This document shows, piece after piece, positions 11,520 to 24,714 of a DNA stretch of 64,000 nt. Within the stretch, counting starts at the first letter, position 1; each line of letters starts with the position of its first letter. Position numbers and translations under genes: made by a program. This DNA comes from Gnetum montanum (taxonomy: Eukaryota; Streptophyta; Gnetopsida; Gnetales; Gnetaceae): the NCBI GenBank assembly GCA_015680685.1, contig MNCI01008572.1, positions 1,017,316 to 1,081,315 on the forward strand, written 5' to 3'. The notes below the pieces were generated by a model that saw only the letters and a list, made by a program, of their open reading frames with translations, searched no databases and was not told the origin of the DNA.

Positions 11520-11830
11520 CCATGTAAAGATCTACTAGACATAGGTTCTAAAGTTAACTTGATCTCTCAAAATATGTGTAAAGTTTGGAACTTGTTGTCT
11601 CTAAAAATGTGCATCATCCAATTAGAGGTTGTTGATCAATCCATCATAGTTTCATTGAAGAAGGTGAAGGACATTGTAACCATCATTGGTGGATGGTCTA
11701 ATTTAGTAGATTTCCTTGTGATCAATGTGAAAAAAGGGGGGAATTTTCCTATGATCATGGGAAAAGCATGGCTTAGCACCATTAATGATAAGCTAGGTAT
11801 CTAATACCTCTTCTTGGAGATCACTAAGTA
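11520..11830 (+). pseudogene. A1 Athila-like aspartic protease
   Basis: Upstream of 11559 a DIGSKVNLIS-like active-site segment can be read. The frame at 11559-11804 then gives GGWSNLVDFLVINV and FPMIMGKAWLSTIND. These align with A2 (GWSYLVDFLVIEV, FPIIMGRAWLST) and with the Athila protease pattern LQLAD, PVDFIVLD, PLILGRPFLAT. This is the last recognisable protein domain of A1. Confidence 0.75.
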
Positions 11831-14699
11831 AACTAAACATGATACAGTAAAGAGACAAAAAATCTCATGCATTATTTATTAAAATATAGGGTGTAGTTGT
11901 GGGAAAAAGGTTTAGACTACTAATGTAATTACAATACTAGTTCACAACAAACTTGAAAACTAAGTATGTTCAAAAACTTATAGACTCAAAAGCTACTAAA
12001 TAAAAAGATACCTAGTGGCTAGCAAATGTTGAACCATCTAAAACATGCATGAAAACATCCAAAAAACTTATCAATTCTAACATTTAGAAAGTGAACCATA
12101 TAGAGAACCCATAAAAATATAAAACTTACTTGAACCATATATTGAGAAAAAGAGATGAATTGAGATACCCAAATACCAAACATAAAAATCAAAGAGAAAG
12201 CATATTGTAATTTTCTTCAATAGGAATATCTTTTAATCCAATAATTTATGTGTCTCCAACTAATTAGAATATGATTATCATCAAAATTAAATAATGAATG
12301 AGAATATAAATCATGAAAGATGATAGTTGAAGAACCTATCATGTATGATTCATGAAATATGTGGTCCATTTTCTAAATGCTTGTGCACAAGTTCAATTGT
12401 GAAAGAGAAGCTAGTAAGTGCATTATTCATCTTTTTCTAAGTTTTTTCTCTTTCTTTACTAGTTTTTTCTATTTTTTGATATGTTTTCTATTTACTAATA
12501 CTTTTCAATTCTTCTATATATTTTCTATTTTCTGTGTCATTTCCTTTTTGTTAAAGACAATTTTAATTCTATTCTTAACAAAGTTGTCGAATATTATGCA
12601 GGAGTCAACTTGGCTATTAGAAGTATATTATATGCTATTAAACTATTGAGGGATTAAATGTACAAAGAGACCACATCATTCATCCCTTCATTTTCATTAA
12701 TAAGAGGTCCTTATCATGAGGGTAATGTAATCCTTATCATCTTTTGAAACAAAAATTAATTCATGATCAGTTTCCTTGAAGGAAAGATGACATCAAAAGG
12801 ATTTCTTGATTCTTTAGTCTTCACCTTGAATTCCACTACTCCCATATTGACACATTATCACTTATGTCATTAATTATTCTTGGAAAATATATTTAAAGCA
12901 AGGTTGTTTCTTGTTATGTTCCTATAAAGAGATGTGACCCATGCTCAAAAGTAGTCTTTTAACAAGGGCAGAAAATTAAATCATTAATTAATTTATAAAG
13001 AGAGTATTCTTAGGGTACCACTAGAAAGACATGTAACCTGTGCTTGAATGTGAATTACTTCCAAGAACCTCATAACTCCTTGGACTAGTCTCATTATATG
13101 ACAAGAAAGATATGTGACCCATGCATGAAGATGCTCCTCTAATTAGATTAGTTTTGGTTATGAGGCCAAAAAGATATGCGATCTATGCCTAAAGATGCTT
13201 CTCTTACTAATGGCCAAAGTTCATAACATAAACATTAATAATTACTTAATTATTTCACATCCTCTAATCCCATTTCATCTCATTGCTATGTTTTAGTTAT
13301 GAACTTGATGGTTATATGTAGCATAGTGTATAATTCTAGCATTGATAGTTGCGTGTGTGTGTACTGGAATAAGGATATGTTTTACGTTTACGTTCAATTC
13401 ATTAAGTGTCCATGGATACTTGTAGAAATGGTTATACAAGGGCATTAAGAGCAAAAGCTTGCTTTGGGGTGGACCCACTTGTATAACTCTTAAGGATCAT
13501 GTGTAAAAATCAATATGACAAAGTCCTAAATATCATGAGTAGCTGATTTGCCTTTATGCTTTATTATGACCTTTACTTAAATTTTTTTTGCATTGTATTG
13601 AAGTCTCATTAATTCTTCCTTAAATCTCACCTTTGTAAATAGTTTGTTAAGGCAAATATACATATTAAGAAGGTAGCATTCGAAAACTAGAATTTATCCA
13701 TGGTAAACATCCAAGCATTGCAATTGAGATTCTTAATTAAAATTGAGACTTTAAAAAATGAAGTTACCAAACAAAACATTTATAGGAGATATTATAGGAA
13801 ATATGTAGGCTTTTAGAAGGATATTAATGAAAAAGAGAGCATGCTAGCCATGACCCACATCAACACTAAAAATAATTTGGAAATTCTACTTAAAAAACAT
13901 GCTTGATAGATAGAATCTCAGTAGTACACTAGGCAGAAATCAAAATCAAGAGCCTATGGATATAGGGTTGACATACTTCATGGAGCTCACTAACTTCTGA
14001 CATGCTAATCTTGCCATGTTAATAGTTGGCCATCTAAAACATGAAGTGGAGAAATAAGGAACAATAACATTTGCATTATTTAGTCATGAAAATAAACTCC
14101 ATGATGAGACTAAAAGGAAACTATAGGTAGAATAGGCAAAGCTAGAAATCCTTCAAACCCAATACACCAGGCAATGTAATTTCATAAAGAACATAGTGAA
14201 GAAATTGATAAACTTCCAAAAGCTAAAGGAGAAAATTAGTGTTCAACCTAAAGTGTTGACTATTCACTACTTGGTTTGTGTAAGCAAATAAGATGTTCCT
14301 AATTTTGATGTTTTTGAGGCAAATCCTAACTACTACAATCCTAGCCCACTTGTGTTGAACCATTTATGATAAGCTTACCATGCCATAATTAATCACTTAT
14401 GTATGGAAGATTAAGCCACGAATCCATTGTAGGAGCCACCATAGTAGGATAAATCATAGGTGCATGTAACAACATGAAGACATATTGCTAGGAAAAGTTT
14501 TTAAAGACCTTCCAATTTTGTAATTTTAATGTTTGTCTAGTGTTTTGTCATTTTTTAAATTACTTTAATACATTTTAAAATGTGGCATTTAAGTCAAGTC
14601 AAGTCAATCAATCAATCAAGTCACTTCCACAATTTTGTAACAAACTCTATCCCATTTTTGTTTAACTCGAGGATGAGTTTTTAGTTGGTCATGAAGGTA
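11831..14699 (+). other. A1 region between protease and 3' LTR, no pol
   Basis: No RT, RNase H, integrase or envelope motif is readable on either strand. A T-rich tract at about 12430-12560 corresponds to the T-rich array of A2 at 41301-41403. A block at 13441-13500 (GCTTTGGGGTGGACCCACTT) matches A2 at 42413-42474. Just before the LTR, a GAGGATGAGTTTT sequence and CATGAAGGTA match the A2 pre-LTR region. Similarity to A2 across the tract argues for a shared pol-less ancestor. Confidence 0.6.
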
Positions 14700-15286
14700 T
14701 GGTGAAAAGTTAACAAGTAGGTTGTAATATATCACCTATGATATCATAGTTGTAATATGATGTGTTTTCATGTGATATTACAAATGCAACATATCTGAAA
14801 TAGCTAAAGTTTATAAATACTGTCCTCCTAGCACATTAAGGGTATTGTTTGGTCATTGATGTAGAAAACCTCTTGCAATTTGAAATCATAGAAGTTAGAA
14901 GAAGTCAACGAGTTTTTGCAACATGAATTTAAGTTGATTGACAAAGTCTTATTTAAGGGATCTTAATCCTAGATGTAATTTCATGGCAATAATAAGATCG
15001 AGTTTAATTCATTTTATTGTAGTACTTTGATTTGGTTTAATATTTTATTTATTGTAATTTATTTCTATTGTTATTTCATTTCATGAATTTTATTAATATT
15101 TTAATTTCAGATGCACATTAATTATGCGAAATGAGTATGACCAACCTCAAGCATAGTCATGATACTATTTGGTAATCTTGGTAGTTTTTTCATTTGGTAT
15201 GCCTAACAGTGCACACTTGGTAACCTAGCAATGATAGCATGAGGTTAGGGTGTATCATGACATGGTATGTTAAACATTACTCATCA
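14700..15286 (+). repeat. A1 3' LTR
   Basis: Starts TGGTGAAAAG after a purine stretch equivalent to that of A2 and ends CATTACTCATCA, matching positions 2-13 of the window. TATAAATA lies at 14812-14819, equivalent to the A2 LTR TATA box. At 587 bp it is shorter than the 932/935-bp A2 LTRs. Three TTTGGTA or CTTGGTAACC-like units at about 15167-15240 resemble the A3 minisatellite. Confidence 0.65.
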
Positions 15287-17250
15287 CGTGCTCTATATGT
15301 GAAATTAGCTAAAACTACAAATTATCATTTAACTAAGGGTTACTACCTATAGATTGTATGCCTAGCTTTACTTAAGGCATTATTTAACAATATGGTAAGC
15401 TCAAGTTATGACTTTGCATTAGGAAGTCTTCATTTTCTGCATGACATGATAGCTTAAGTTGATGATGTTTCAATATACAAATATGTTGAATTAATTGACT
15501 TAAAATAAGTTGGGCTTTTAAATTATGTTCTAGATCCTTTTGGATTTTTTGGACTCTTTTATCTTTAGCCAACATCTATTACACCATGCTTGTATATTTT
15601 CATATAATCTTAATGTTGTCTAAAAACATTTGTAAGGTCTAAAGCATATTGATGTTGTGGGGTTTGGTTACTAAATAAATTTTATATCGTTCAATTATTT
15701 TAACTAGAATTGATAAAAGAAGTTTTTATAAAAAAGGAAATTTAATTTTGTAAAGCTTAAGCATATTTGAAAAAAGACCTAAGAAAATAATTAATAATCC
15801 ATTAAATATTTTTAAGAATTAAATGGGATAGTGTTTAATCAATAAGATTGTTTATAGAAAGCTTCTAATTTTAATAAATTTCTTACAACTTGACACTTAA
15901 GTCATCATCAACATCGAAAATTGATACACAACATTAGAGAGAAGTTTGGTTGTTTGGAGTTACTTGAGTAATAACCTACATGGTAGTCTTGGGTATGATA
16001 TTTTGCCTTATTAATGGAGATTATTGAATTAATTCTCAGTGATATCAAAATAGCCTTGTCACAATAGGTTGTCGGATTGATGTGCAGTGATAACTAAATT
16101 TCTTGCTTTACTCATTGTGGTTGGACAATGCTTGGCGATAAAGCTTATTAACTGAATTCATGACAATCAATTTCACATAAGTGAATCTAAAACTTTAAAT
16201 TCGTGATTGAAATCAATTTGTTATTATTTTGCTCAAAATTTGCTATCTATTTGTATTTGTATGCAAGATAAATATCAATCAAACCTACAATGATTAATTT
16301 AACAAACTTTTAAGTCAAAATATTTAAAAAGTCTTGTGAAATATTGACCTTCCAACTTGAAGAACCATGATTCTTAAACAATAATTTGTAATTTTAATAA
16401 ATTTGAGTACAAAACTAATATAAATCTATAATATAATTGAGCTTTAAAAATTAACTTGAAATATACAAAAACATAATACATATATCCTTATATTATATCA
16501 AATGTAAAAGAAACTAGGACTATGTGATAACTGATGAGAAATCAACAAGAATTAGTGATGGAGAGAAACCGTGATTAAATGATAGAGAAATGTGAAATAT
16601 TGATATCTTGAATTGAGATAAGCTTGAGAGAAATCTTAAAAAGATAAAATAAAATAAAATTCACCATTAGTTATACTTCAATTGCCTTTGAAGTCTTACA
16701 ACAATGAAACTTGATAGATGTCACTTAGTATGAGGCAGAATACTTCTTTATAGATGTGGGAGACATATGAGATTCCATTTTCATTTTTGAAAATTTTTAA
16801 CCTTGTCCCAACAATATGAGGGCACCTATACAAGTTCTCTTTTACCATTGTCCTCTATTAAGGATCAAATATCTTATTGTAATTTTTTATATAATCTTAA
16901 ATCATTTTTAATTCTTTTTTACTTCTCTTATTAGATTTCTTGGAATGAGATGCGACAACCTTCTTTGAGAGGCTTGTTGATTGATTTTATTTGAATATAA
17001 CCAAACTATTGTGAGGGCTCTTACTAGTTTTAGACTAATGGAATCTATCATACAAGCTATAGTGTGATTTGGTGAGCTTTGAGGTTGATGTTGAGTGGAT
17101 TACCAAGAGCATTCACATGTTTTCAACACCATGCCATACATTTGTGACCTACTTGAATAAGGTTGAATTGTTGTAGCTTATGAAAATGAGAAATAAATAA
17201 ATATTTTTACGATTTTAATATTTTATAGTTTTTTTGGTATTTTAATGTTT
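15287..17250. other. AT-rich stretch with nothing recognised
   Basis: No coding domain, LTR pair or RNA gene could be supported. Frames are short and show no family motifs. It could be the pre-insertion target of A1 or old transposon sequence. Confidence 0.5.
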
Positions 17251-20200
17251 AAGGCATCAATGGTGCAAATGGGGGAAAACCATTGGCTTGATTCATTGTC
17301 CAAACACTAGACTCCACATTGACTAAATAGTTTTGGGCTACATAAGCAAGGTAGCACTCTGATAGAGTCTAGTTGTACTTTTGAAAGTGATGACTCAAGA
17401 CACATATAAAATAGGGAAGAAATCAACTTACCTAAGGGTGAAAAGGCTCTTCACATGAAACTAGATCCCAAAATCCAAAGAAAAATGCTTGGAATTAAGT
17501 TTGTTTCATATGAAGTGCATCCTAGGTATTTATAGCTTTCTCAACACAATGATAGGGGTTTGTTAATGCCCAGGCATCAACAGCTGTTCATCAGCATAAC
17601 CTAAGCATCCTAGGATACACTAGAGGAGGCTAAGAGGCAATGGTGGTTAAGCTAGAACACCAAGAGGGGCATGTTAGTGCCCCTGTGCTCATGCAAGGTG
17701 TGTGTTAGCATTGGGAAGCTAGTGCATCCCTGCCCCCTTGTACTTTGCCAACTTTTCTCAGATAAAGTTGAGACACTAGGAAACATGTTGGAGCCTTTCA
17801 AGGATCTCTAAACAAAGGTAGAAACATCCTGAAAATCCTGAAACATGCATCAAACCTACAAATGCGAATTACAAGGCCAAGATGTAAACCTAGGAGGTAG
17901 AAACCTCACCCTTGTATTCAAAAATCATAAACATAGGGTACATGACATACATTGTGAATCTAGGGCTTATAATTGATCCAAAAAAGCCACTGGATGACTC
18001 ATCATTTCCCCACAACTAAGTAAATATAGTCCCATAGCTTTAATGCTCAAAATACAAGACTGAAAACTAGAAATATGATAGAGGAATACATCTAGACAAA
18101 TGTATAAACCATGACTATATTACAATAGAGTACAAGCCACCTTATTAGGAAGTGTTAGGGGGTGGTGGCTAGGATAAGAATCCCCCTAACATGCTTTCTT
18201 GGTATTGGAAGAAGCTTGAAGAGTTGGAAGCAAAAATATTAAATCTTTGAGGTTCTTCTTCTAGGTCTATCATCCTCACTCAAAGCTATTGATTCTATTC
18301 ATGCACTAGTCCCTACTCTCACAAGAGTACTTGTCATTGTTCCTTAGCATCAACTTCGAACTACTCATGATTCTTTTTCACCTACAAGAGCTCACATTGG
18401 GCTACATCTAGTTTGATGACTGATTGATGGAGTCTCTCTTCTAGCTTTGTGTGTGGTTGACCATCAAAAGTTTGAACCACATAAAGATACCTTCTTCATT
18501 TATCCTACACATTTTCTTCAGCTTTCATGAGTCTCTTCTCAAGGATAGTGATAGCTACTTCATGGTCAAGAATGTATATGTTTTCCAAAAGGTCCATCTT
18601 CTTCTATAGTGTTGATTCACTTGCTACCATTTGTCAGAGTTTGGTGTTTAATGTGTTGAATTTTTCCTTTACCTCATGCATCTTCTTGATTACACATTCA
18701 TTCAGCAGAGCTACAAGTTTATGTAGTCTATGTACCTTGACATCCTAGGTTGTCTACTTAATTAAATGGATCTTTTTGAGCTTATTTGTTTTCTTGGTAG
18801 TCTTGTTTATCAGTTCTTATCATAAATTCTAGTGCTCCTTTACTGTGTGAGGGTACTTATCCCAAAATTGGACCATGATTTGACTTTCATCCTCTTTCCT
18901 TCACACTTGCTATGAAAAGGAGAGTCCCTACTTTTCTTTTTTAGCTCTTTCTTTCCCACTCTTTTGATTGATGCTTTAGCATTATGATTTGCTTCTCAAA
19001 GCCATATTTCATGGACATTACTTCTTTATCAACTTGATGTGCCTAGAATAGTTCAGCATGTAGTTACGCAATCTGCACCTTTAAAGAGATTGTGGAAGGT
19101 GCAGGTACCAATGTTGTAAGATGTTTCAATTATTCATGCAACTATCATATCTTGGCTTGGCTTCTCCAAAAATCCCATAGATAGAATGTTCTATCATCAT
19201 CAACAATTTCTACCTTGGTTTGTACCTTAATGAGTTTAGTCTCCACAACATTATTGATGTTCCTCAACAGTAACTTAGCATTAGGATCAACTCTCTACTT
19301 CTCCTCCACCCAACGGCTAGTTTCGGGTTGATCAATAGGTACCTAGAGGACATTAGCTGCATGTTGGGCATTATGCATGTTGCACCTTGATTGATGTAAT
19401 GAGGAAATGCTTCTTGAAAGCACATGAGTTTAAGATTAAAAAAGGACATGAAAATGAGTCATGGATAGATGATCCAGCAATGGAGAAGGGAACTTAAAGA
19501 GATCCTCTCTTATTACCTCAGCATCCACAATGGCTTTCATCATCTACAAAAAGTTACTTCAAAGGTCTTGTGAATCTTCAACATGGATTATGGTAGCCTA
19601 CCCCTCATCTTTGATGCACATTATAGGCTAAGAATGGTTACTAGAAAGAGGTTCTTAACATTTTCTAATGCTAAAACTAGGAGGTTGAAAAAGGGATCTG
19701 CTAGGCCATTACACTTGCATTCTTTGTGATGCTTGAGGTATGTTTGATGCTCTTGTTTGACATTGATGGGGCTGATTTGAAGGTTGGATGTGAGATATCT
19801 CTCTAAAACGCATATCATCCTTTGAATTGGGTACTACTCTAACTATCTCAGGGCATCATCTTGGAGCAACCATTGTCATGTTCTTCCACTTTGTCATTCT
19901 TGCTATTGTGGGATGTCTTTCCCCATAGTTGACTATGCTTGACAATTTCCAGAGTTTTCGGATTAAATCTAGAAATGCATAGATCTCCATCTTGTCTTTG
20001 TCCACATCTTCAATTTTTTGTATCAAGGCCTTGTAGAGAAGATATGAGACATAGATGAAACACTTTCCCCTCATCATAGCCATAATCTTTACCTCCTGAG
20101 AAAAGCTCATGATCATTTGGTGGGCATAAAATTAAAGGTGATGATTATGTAAATGACATTTTGGACTAGTGGAAGCATCAAAATATTTATCTTAGCTTTT

Positions 20201-21530
20201 TCCATATCAAAGGCCTCTAGCATGATCTTCAACCTAAGCTTGGACTTAGTCTTTTGGATCAATGGCCATCAATTGTTTGTTGGTTTTTTCAAAATCGTAT
20301 AGCCCATGAGATTGTCCATGTAGAAATAGGCATAGGAAGTCCACCAACAAAAGTCATGGAGCCATTAGTAGAAAGGTTTTTGTAGAGTTCCTCTACCTCA
20401 TAGTAGTACCATGTGAAGGGGTAGGTGATATAGTCATAGAAGCGCATCTACTGTGACAACTTCTGAAGCTTGGAAGAAGTAAGATCAATGAACTAGTGAT
20501 AGTTTTTCTCTTCATGGATAGGTCTCTATTGGACATTGTGAGCACTCACACCATCTTGGATGTCATCTACATCCTCTTCTTCATTTTTTGCTAGCCCCTC
20601 TAATACTTGTTTGATCACTTATTACTATGTGCTCAACCTGAAGATTGAGAATGTAACTAACTACCTTCTAATCTACTTCTCGGTGGAGATCTTTCTAGAG
20701 TAGGACTTACGAGTTCTAGATTAGAAGATCTATGTTCTTTTTATTCCTCCTCCTTAGGAACTGGTGATCCACACAAGGGTTCATAGATGGAGGCTTGAGA
20801 TTGTTCAACCCTAGCCCTTGATGGTCTATAGAGTTTCGATTACAATTACCTAAACAAGATAAGTTATGAAATCTACTAAAAATCAATTGAGTTCCCCTAG
20901 GCATCATATTACCATTACAAAAATTATGAATAAAAAATAATAAATACAACCCTTGGGAAATGCCTGAAAAAACATCATTAAAATTGGTGAATCATGGCAT
21001 GCATTGATGAGAATGAATAAGGTAGAAATATTTAAATAGCTTCCAAATACATTAAATGCATACCCAAATTAGCATTTCTTCACCATGAATAAGTTACAAG
21101 ACACTAGGCTTGAAACATAGCTAGAACACTAAGGATTAAAGAAGCAAGAAAGAATTCTCGAAAAACTATTACCAATCCATTTGTTAGGATGAAAAAATAA
21201 CAAATTTTTGTTTGTTTGTGAAGATTGAAGGTAAGGAGAGTAAGAAAAATTAGAAATGACAAAGTGTGGAATGTGTTTGGGAGCCCTCCATTCTTTATAG
21301 TGGGCTGTTGATGCAGTGGAGGTGTGCTAGCACAGGGGTGTCATCACCCTTACACTGATGCAAGGGTGCATTAGTGCATCCTTCCAACCATGAAAAAATG
21401 CTAGACTTCATCTTCTTAACCTTAAACTTATCTTCCACTATTGTCAAAGTTTCACATAAGATTCTCAACATGCTAAATTCATTTTGAATTGATCTCACAA
21501 GATGTACATGGAGCAAGACAATAAAAGTGT
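17250..21530 (-). mobile_element. Element D: putative minus-strand nonautonomous LTR-type element
   Basis: Two segments, about 17500-17800 and 21285-21480, look alike when read on the minus strand. Both have GGATGCACTA, then CTTGCAT, then GCACAGGGG-like words, then GTTGATGC or GCATCAAC, then a TATA box (TATAAATA from 17534 down; TATAAA from 21299 down). Between them lies about 3.5 kb with minus-strand coding sequence lacking RT or integrase motifs. This suggests LTRs around an unrecognised ORF. Exact ends, primer site and target duplication were not found, so the LTR reading is tentative. Confidence 0.4.
18200..20950 (-). pseudogene. Decayed minus-strand gene of element D, function unknown
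   Basis: Protein-like frames follow one another on the minus strand. At 20716-20949 is MMPRGTQLIFSRFHN. Near 20420 is RFYDYITYPFTWYYYEVEEL, then YKNLSTNGSMTFVGGLPMP. Near 20200 is LEAFDMEKAKINILMLP. At 19856-20116 is a frame with GKCFIYVSYLLYKALIQ. Near 19500 is REDLFKFPSPLLDHL. A polar, possibly coiled-coil stretch follows toward 18300. Stops and shifts interrupt it throughout. I recognise no domain; a retrotransposon-carried host-derived or gag-like gene is possible. It is not visibly the same as the antisense gene in B. Confidence 0.4.
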
Positions 21531-23560
21531 TATAAAATTACCTCAAATGACATCATGGATCATGGGAAATGAGTGATTGATCAATTATACATTTCGATGA
21601 ACTCAAGACTAGAAAAGAGGGGTTAGAATAATAGGAGAATGATTATAGTATCAAAAATGATGAAATATAAGCATAATTAAGGTAAATTAATGAGATTGAG
21701 TCATGGTTAAATTATAAAGTAGAAAGATTTAAGGCTCAAATAAGTGGAAGATCAATAAAATGTTGTATGCAATGCAACCCCCACCAACACTATGAGATAA
21801 GCTTTAGATCACTTACATATGATGTTAATTCACCAAAGATTCACAAGTGTGTCCTCCCCAGAGTAGGCACTTACTTTCCTTACCCTTGTAAAACTTGTTG
21901 ATGAGACACCCATCGATTTTTGACAATTGAAGAGATGGTAGCATCAAATATGAGTTTGTCCCCTTGGATGGCTAGATCTCATCTTTCGCTTTGCTTGATT
22001 AACATCTTGCCACATACAGCCATGGACAAGAATGAAATAGAAGAGATGGAGAATGATTAATGGATGAGAGAAAGAAAGGAAGAGAGTGCAACATCACTAG
22101 ATTCATAGCCAACCATTCAATTAGTTCATGAAGCACATGAACATGTCCTACATCCCATGAGAGATTTGTTGTTGCATCCTTTCACCACTACTAGTCCATA
22201 CAATAGGGATTGACCTCCAAGTATCCATTCTAAGTACAAGGTCACACTAACCACATCCAATACCATATAGTCTTGATTTTTTTGTGGTCTAACTATTAAT
22301 ATGACCTAAACCAAGGTAATTTGCTATTAAACATACAAAAGTTAAGATTCTAGTTTGGTTTTCCTCCATCCATGCACATATGCATGATAGACTCCCCAAA
22401 TTTTGCTTACCAAAAACCTATCATCAATCTCTTTGGCTATGTTAATTGATCCCACATCCCAACAAAAGTACAATACTATGATCATTAAGAGGAAATTTTT
22501 TGGGTTCAAATATGATCATGGCTTGGGTCAAGGATGAAGGTTATTGACTCGTAGAATAGATGGTTAGGGACTCAGGTGGAAGCATCAATTGCTATTACCA
22601 AGGTTTACAAAAAAGAAAACTTCTAGGCCTTCATGGCCATGGGTAGGAATGAGCAATAGATTTTTTGGACTATAAAATTATGGAAAGTCAAGTGATAGGC
22701 ATAGGTTCAATCAATGGTTTGATCTTGATGTGAGAAATTATGAGATTAGTTTGGATGGTAAACCTACCAATTTGTACAATTAAGATTTTTGATGAAGCAT
22801 GGAAAGCATGGAAATAATTGGAGTGCCAAATCACCACATGGAGTCTTCAACTTGCAAAAACATGAGAATTCATCCCTCATCACATGGCATGCATAGGTTC
22901 ATGAAATCACAAAATTTTTTGATCAGGGTGGCTGGGCTAGGCATCATGTGTACCTTAGTCTAATCACATTGATTAGATAAATCTAGTGGTCACAAAGATT
23001 ATCGATGACACATCCTTTGCAAACCAGTAACTAAGAACTTGTCTTATGGAGCTTACATTCTAAGGTGTGGACCCATCACCTACCTATGGTTCAAGTAGCA
23101 TTAGCTTTAGTAGCTCACAATGTGAGTTCCTGCTCCTTGCTAAGTTTTAGCCTGATTGACTAGTGATGAATAGAAGAAAAGTGGGTGGATAAATGTTGTT
23201 GCATGGCATTCCATTAATCAAAGCTGCATGTTGGACCTATTTGATACTCTCACATCATCTTTGCATTTGCAACATAACCATCCCCCATTGGCATATTGGA
23301 TGAGCATTCATAAAGCACCTTAATTGGTTTTCCCATACACAAATAAAAATACTTTAAAAGAAAATAAGATCTCATAATTGACTATCCATTAAGCTCAAAA
23401 AGTAAAAAAATTATAGCTTAACATACTAATTTTTATTAATTGCATATATAGAAATAGCATAAAAATAAAATTTTGACATGAAATGAAGGACTTCTTCCTC
23501 ACAACTGATCCATGTATATTACCTAGGAAACCTCAGAGTTGTAAATTAAGCTTTAAGCAT
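21531..23560. other. Region between D and the E protease, no gene recognised
   Basis: No domain was read on either strand. If element E follows the A1 and A2 layout, its untranslated 3' part and 3' LTR should lie here on the minus strand, but I could not define an LTR. Short open frames have no family signature. Confidence 0.4.
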
Positions 23561-24714
23561 TCTTAGAGGTGAAAGATGTTCATTACGGTACACTAGGTGT
23601 TGCCCATCAAGTGTTCCATCTAGCTCATTTGAATGGCACATGCACAAGATGCAATAGGACTAGGAAGGATCATAGGGTATTTTCTTGTAATTCATCTTTT
23701 TGGTCTCATCTCTTCTACCAATCTCAAGGTGGAGGTTTTAAAAAACTAACTTGGCATATGTAGTGCTTAACTAGGCTCTTCCCATAATAACATAAATATC
23801 CTCTTCCACCTTATCTTTTGATCTGAGTACTAAGAAATTAGTAGGATATGACCAACTTGTAATAGAAGCAATTACATTGTATACATATTTCATAGGATAT
23901 GTTTATGATTGGTCTGCCAGCTCTAATCAAATGTTAGTATGTTGGAGAAAATAAAGCCCCCAATCAAGGTACTACTATAATGAGATGAGATTGACTCTCA
24001 AATCGAAGTCCCATGGAGCTAGACAATCTTCCTTTTTACTAATTCGGGTCCTCACCATGTAAATACTAGGATTTGATCACTTTTTGGATAAACATGCTTC
24101 TTTGATTGCATGTGTTACCACTATAGACATGGAGATGGTAATAATATCACCATCAAGCATCATCAGGTTATCTCCACTAGACATAGCAATGGAATTCATC
24201 CTTGAAGTAGATATTATAATTGAATTATGGTTAGGGATGTTCATAAAGACCTTGTGAGTGTGGTCTTTTAATGGTCTTGAATGATTTTCCTCTTAGTAAG
24301 GTAAAGAAAAATTTGCAAATCTAGTCCCATGATTCTCATATCTGCACTTGCAGTATAATTTCCTACCACAAGACCTTAAACATTCTACCATAGTTAAATC
24401 AATAAATAATTGGTAATATTACCTAGATGCATGGATAGAAGTAGGATCATTACAATAGGTAATACAACACAATTTGGCTTGCCTTGGTTGCGGCTAACTA
24501 GGTATCCCACCTTGCATGAGACCAGAAAGTAGAAGCTATTGGTATTATTTCTAGGAAGCTTGGTTGGTAGGATTGCTAAAAGCAGGCAAGGATTATTGAG
24601 GTATTATCATTGAATTTTGATAAGAACCTACCTATGCACCATAAAAGTAAGAATTAGACAAAGGCACCATCTATTGTTGCATCAAAATTGGAAGATTCAA
24701 TGGAGCAACACCCT
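23560..24714 (-). pseudogene. Element E: Athila-like gag C-terminus and protease
   Basis: On the minus strand, 24714 to about 24300 reads a Pro/Gln-rich gag tail with Cys-rich words such as LCCITYCNDPT. The protease follows: LELADQS near 23910, SWSYPTNFLVLRS near 23850, then EEDIYVIMGRA and LSTTYAKL near 23790-23760. These align with the A2 protease (LELAD, GWSYLVDFLVIEV, FPIIMGRAWLST). Stops occur at expected Trp or Gln codons. The element is cut at 24714 where the B LTR begins. This is a third A-family gag-protease unit without visible pol. Confidence 0.65.

Larger units (their letters stand above)
1..15286 (+). mobile_element. Element A1: Athila-like gag-protease LTR retrotransposon, interrupted
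   Basis: The window opens in the last 13 bases of the 5' LTR, followed by a primer-binding site at 15-32. Gag pieces lie at about 200-560, 2672-2962 and 9909-10870, protease at about 11520-11830, and the 3' LTR at 14700-15286. The order and sequence follow A2 (36886-44142), which is how the pieces were assembled. The 2.9 kb between protease and 3' LTR has no recognisable reverse transcriptase, RNase H or integrase. The protease resembles that of Athila elements and the primer site matches tRNA-Asp, which Athila elements use. The element carries a minus-strand chromovirus at 2963-9908 and probably another insertion at 717-2670. All reading frames are broken. The 5' LTR and its flank lie outside the window, so the target duplication cannot be checked. 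Confidence 0.75.

Noticed and set aside
23041-23093. Match of the conserved A1/A2 3' block (GGACCCAC) in element E
   Set aside because: A short GTGGACCCA word is present, but it fits better in the orientation opposite to E, so it is probably chance.
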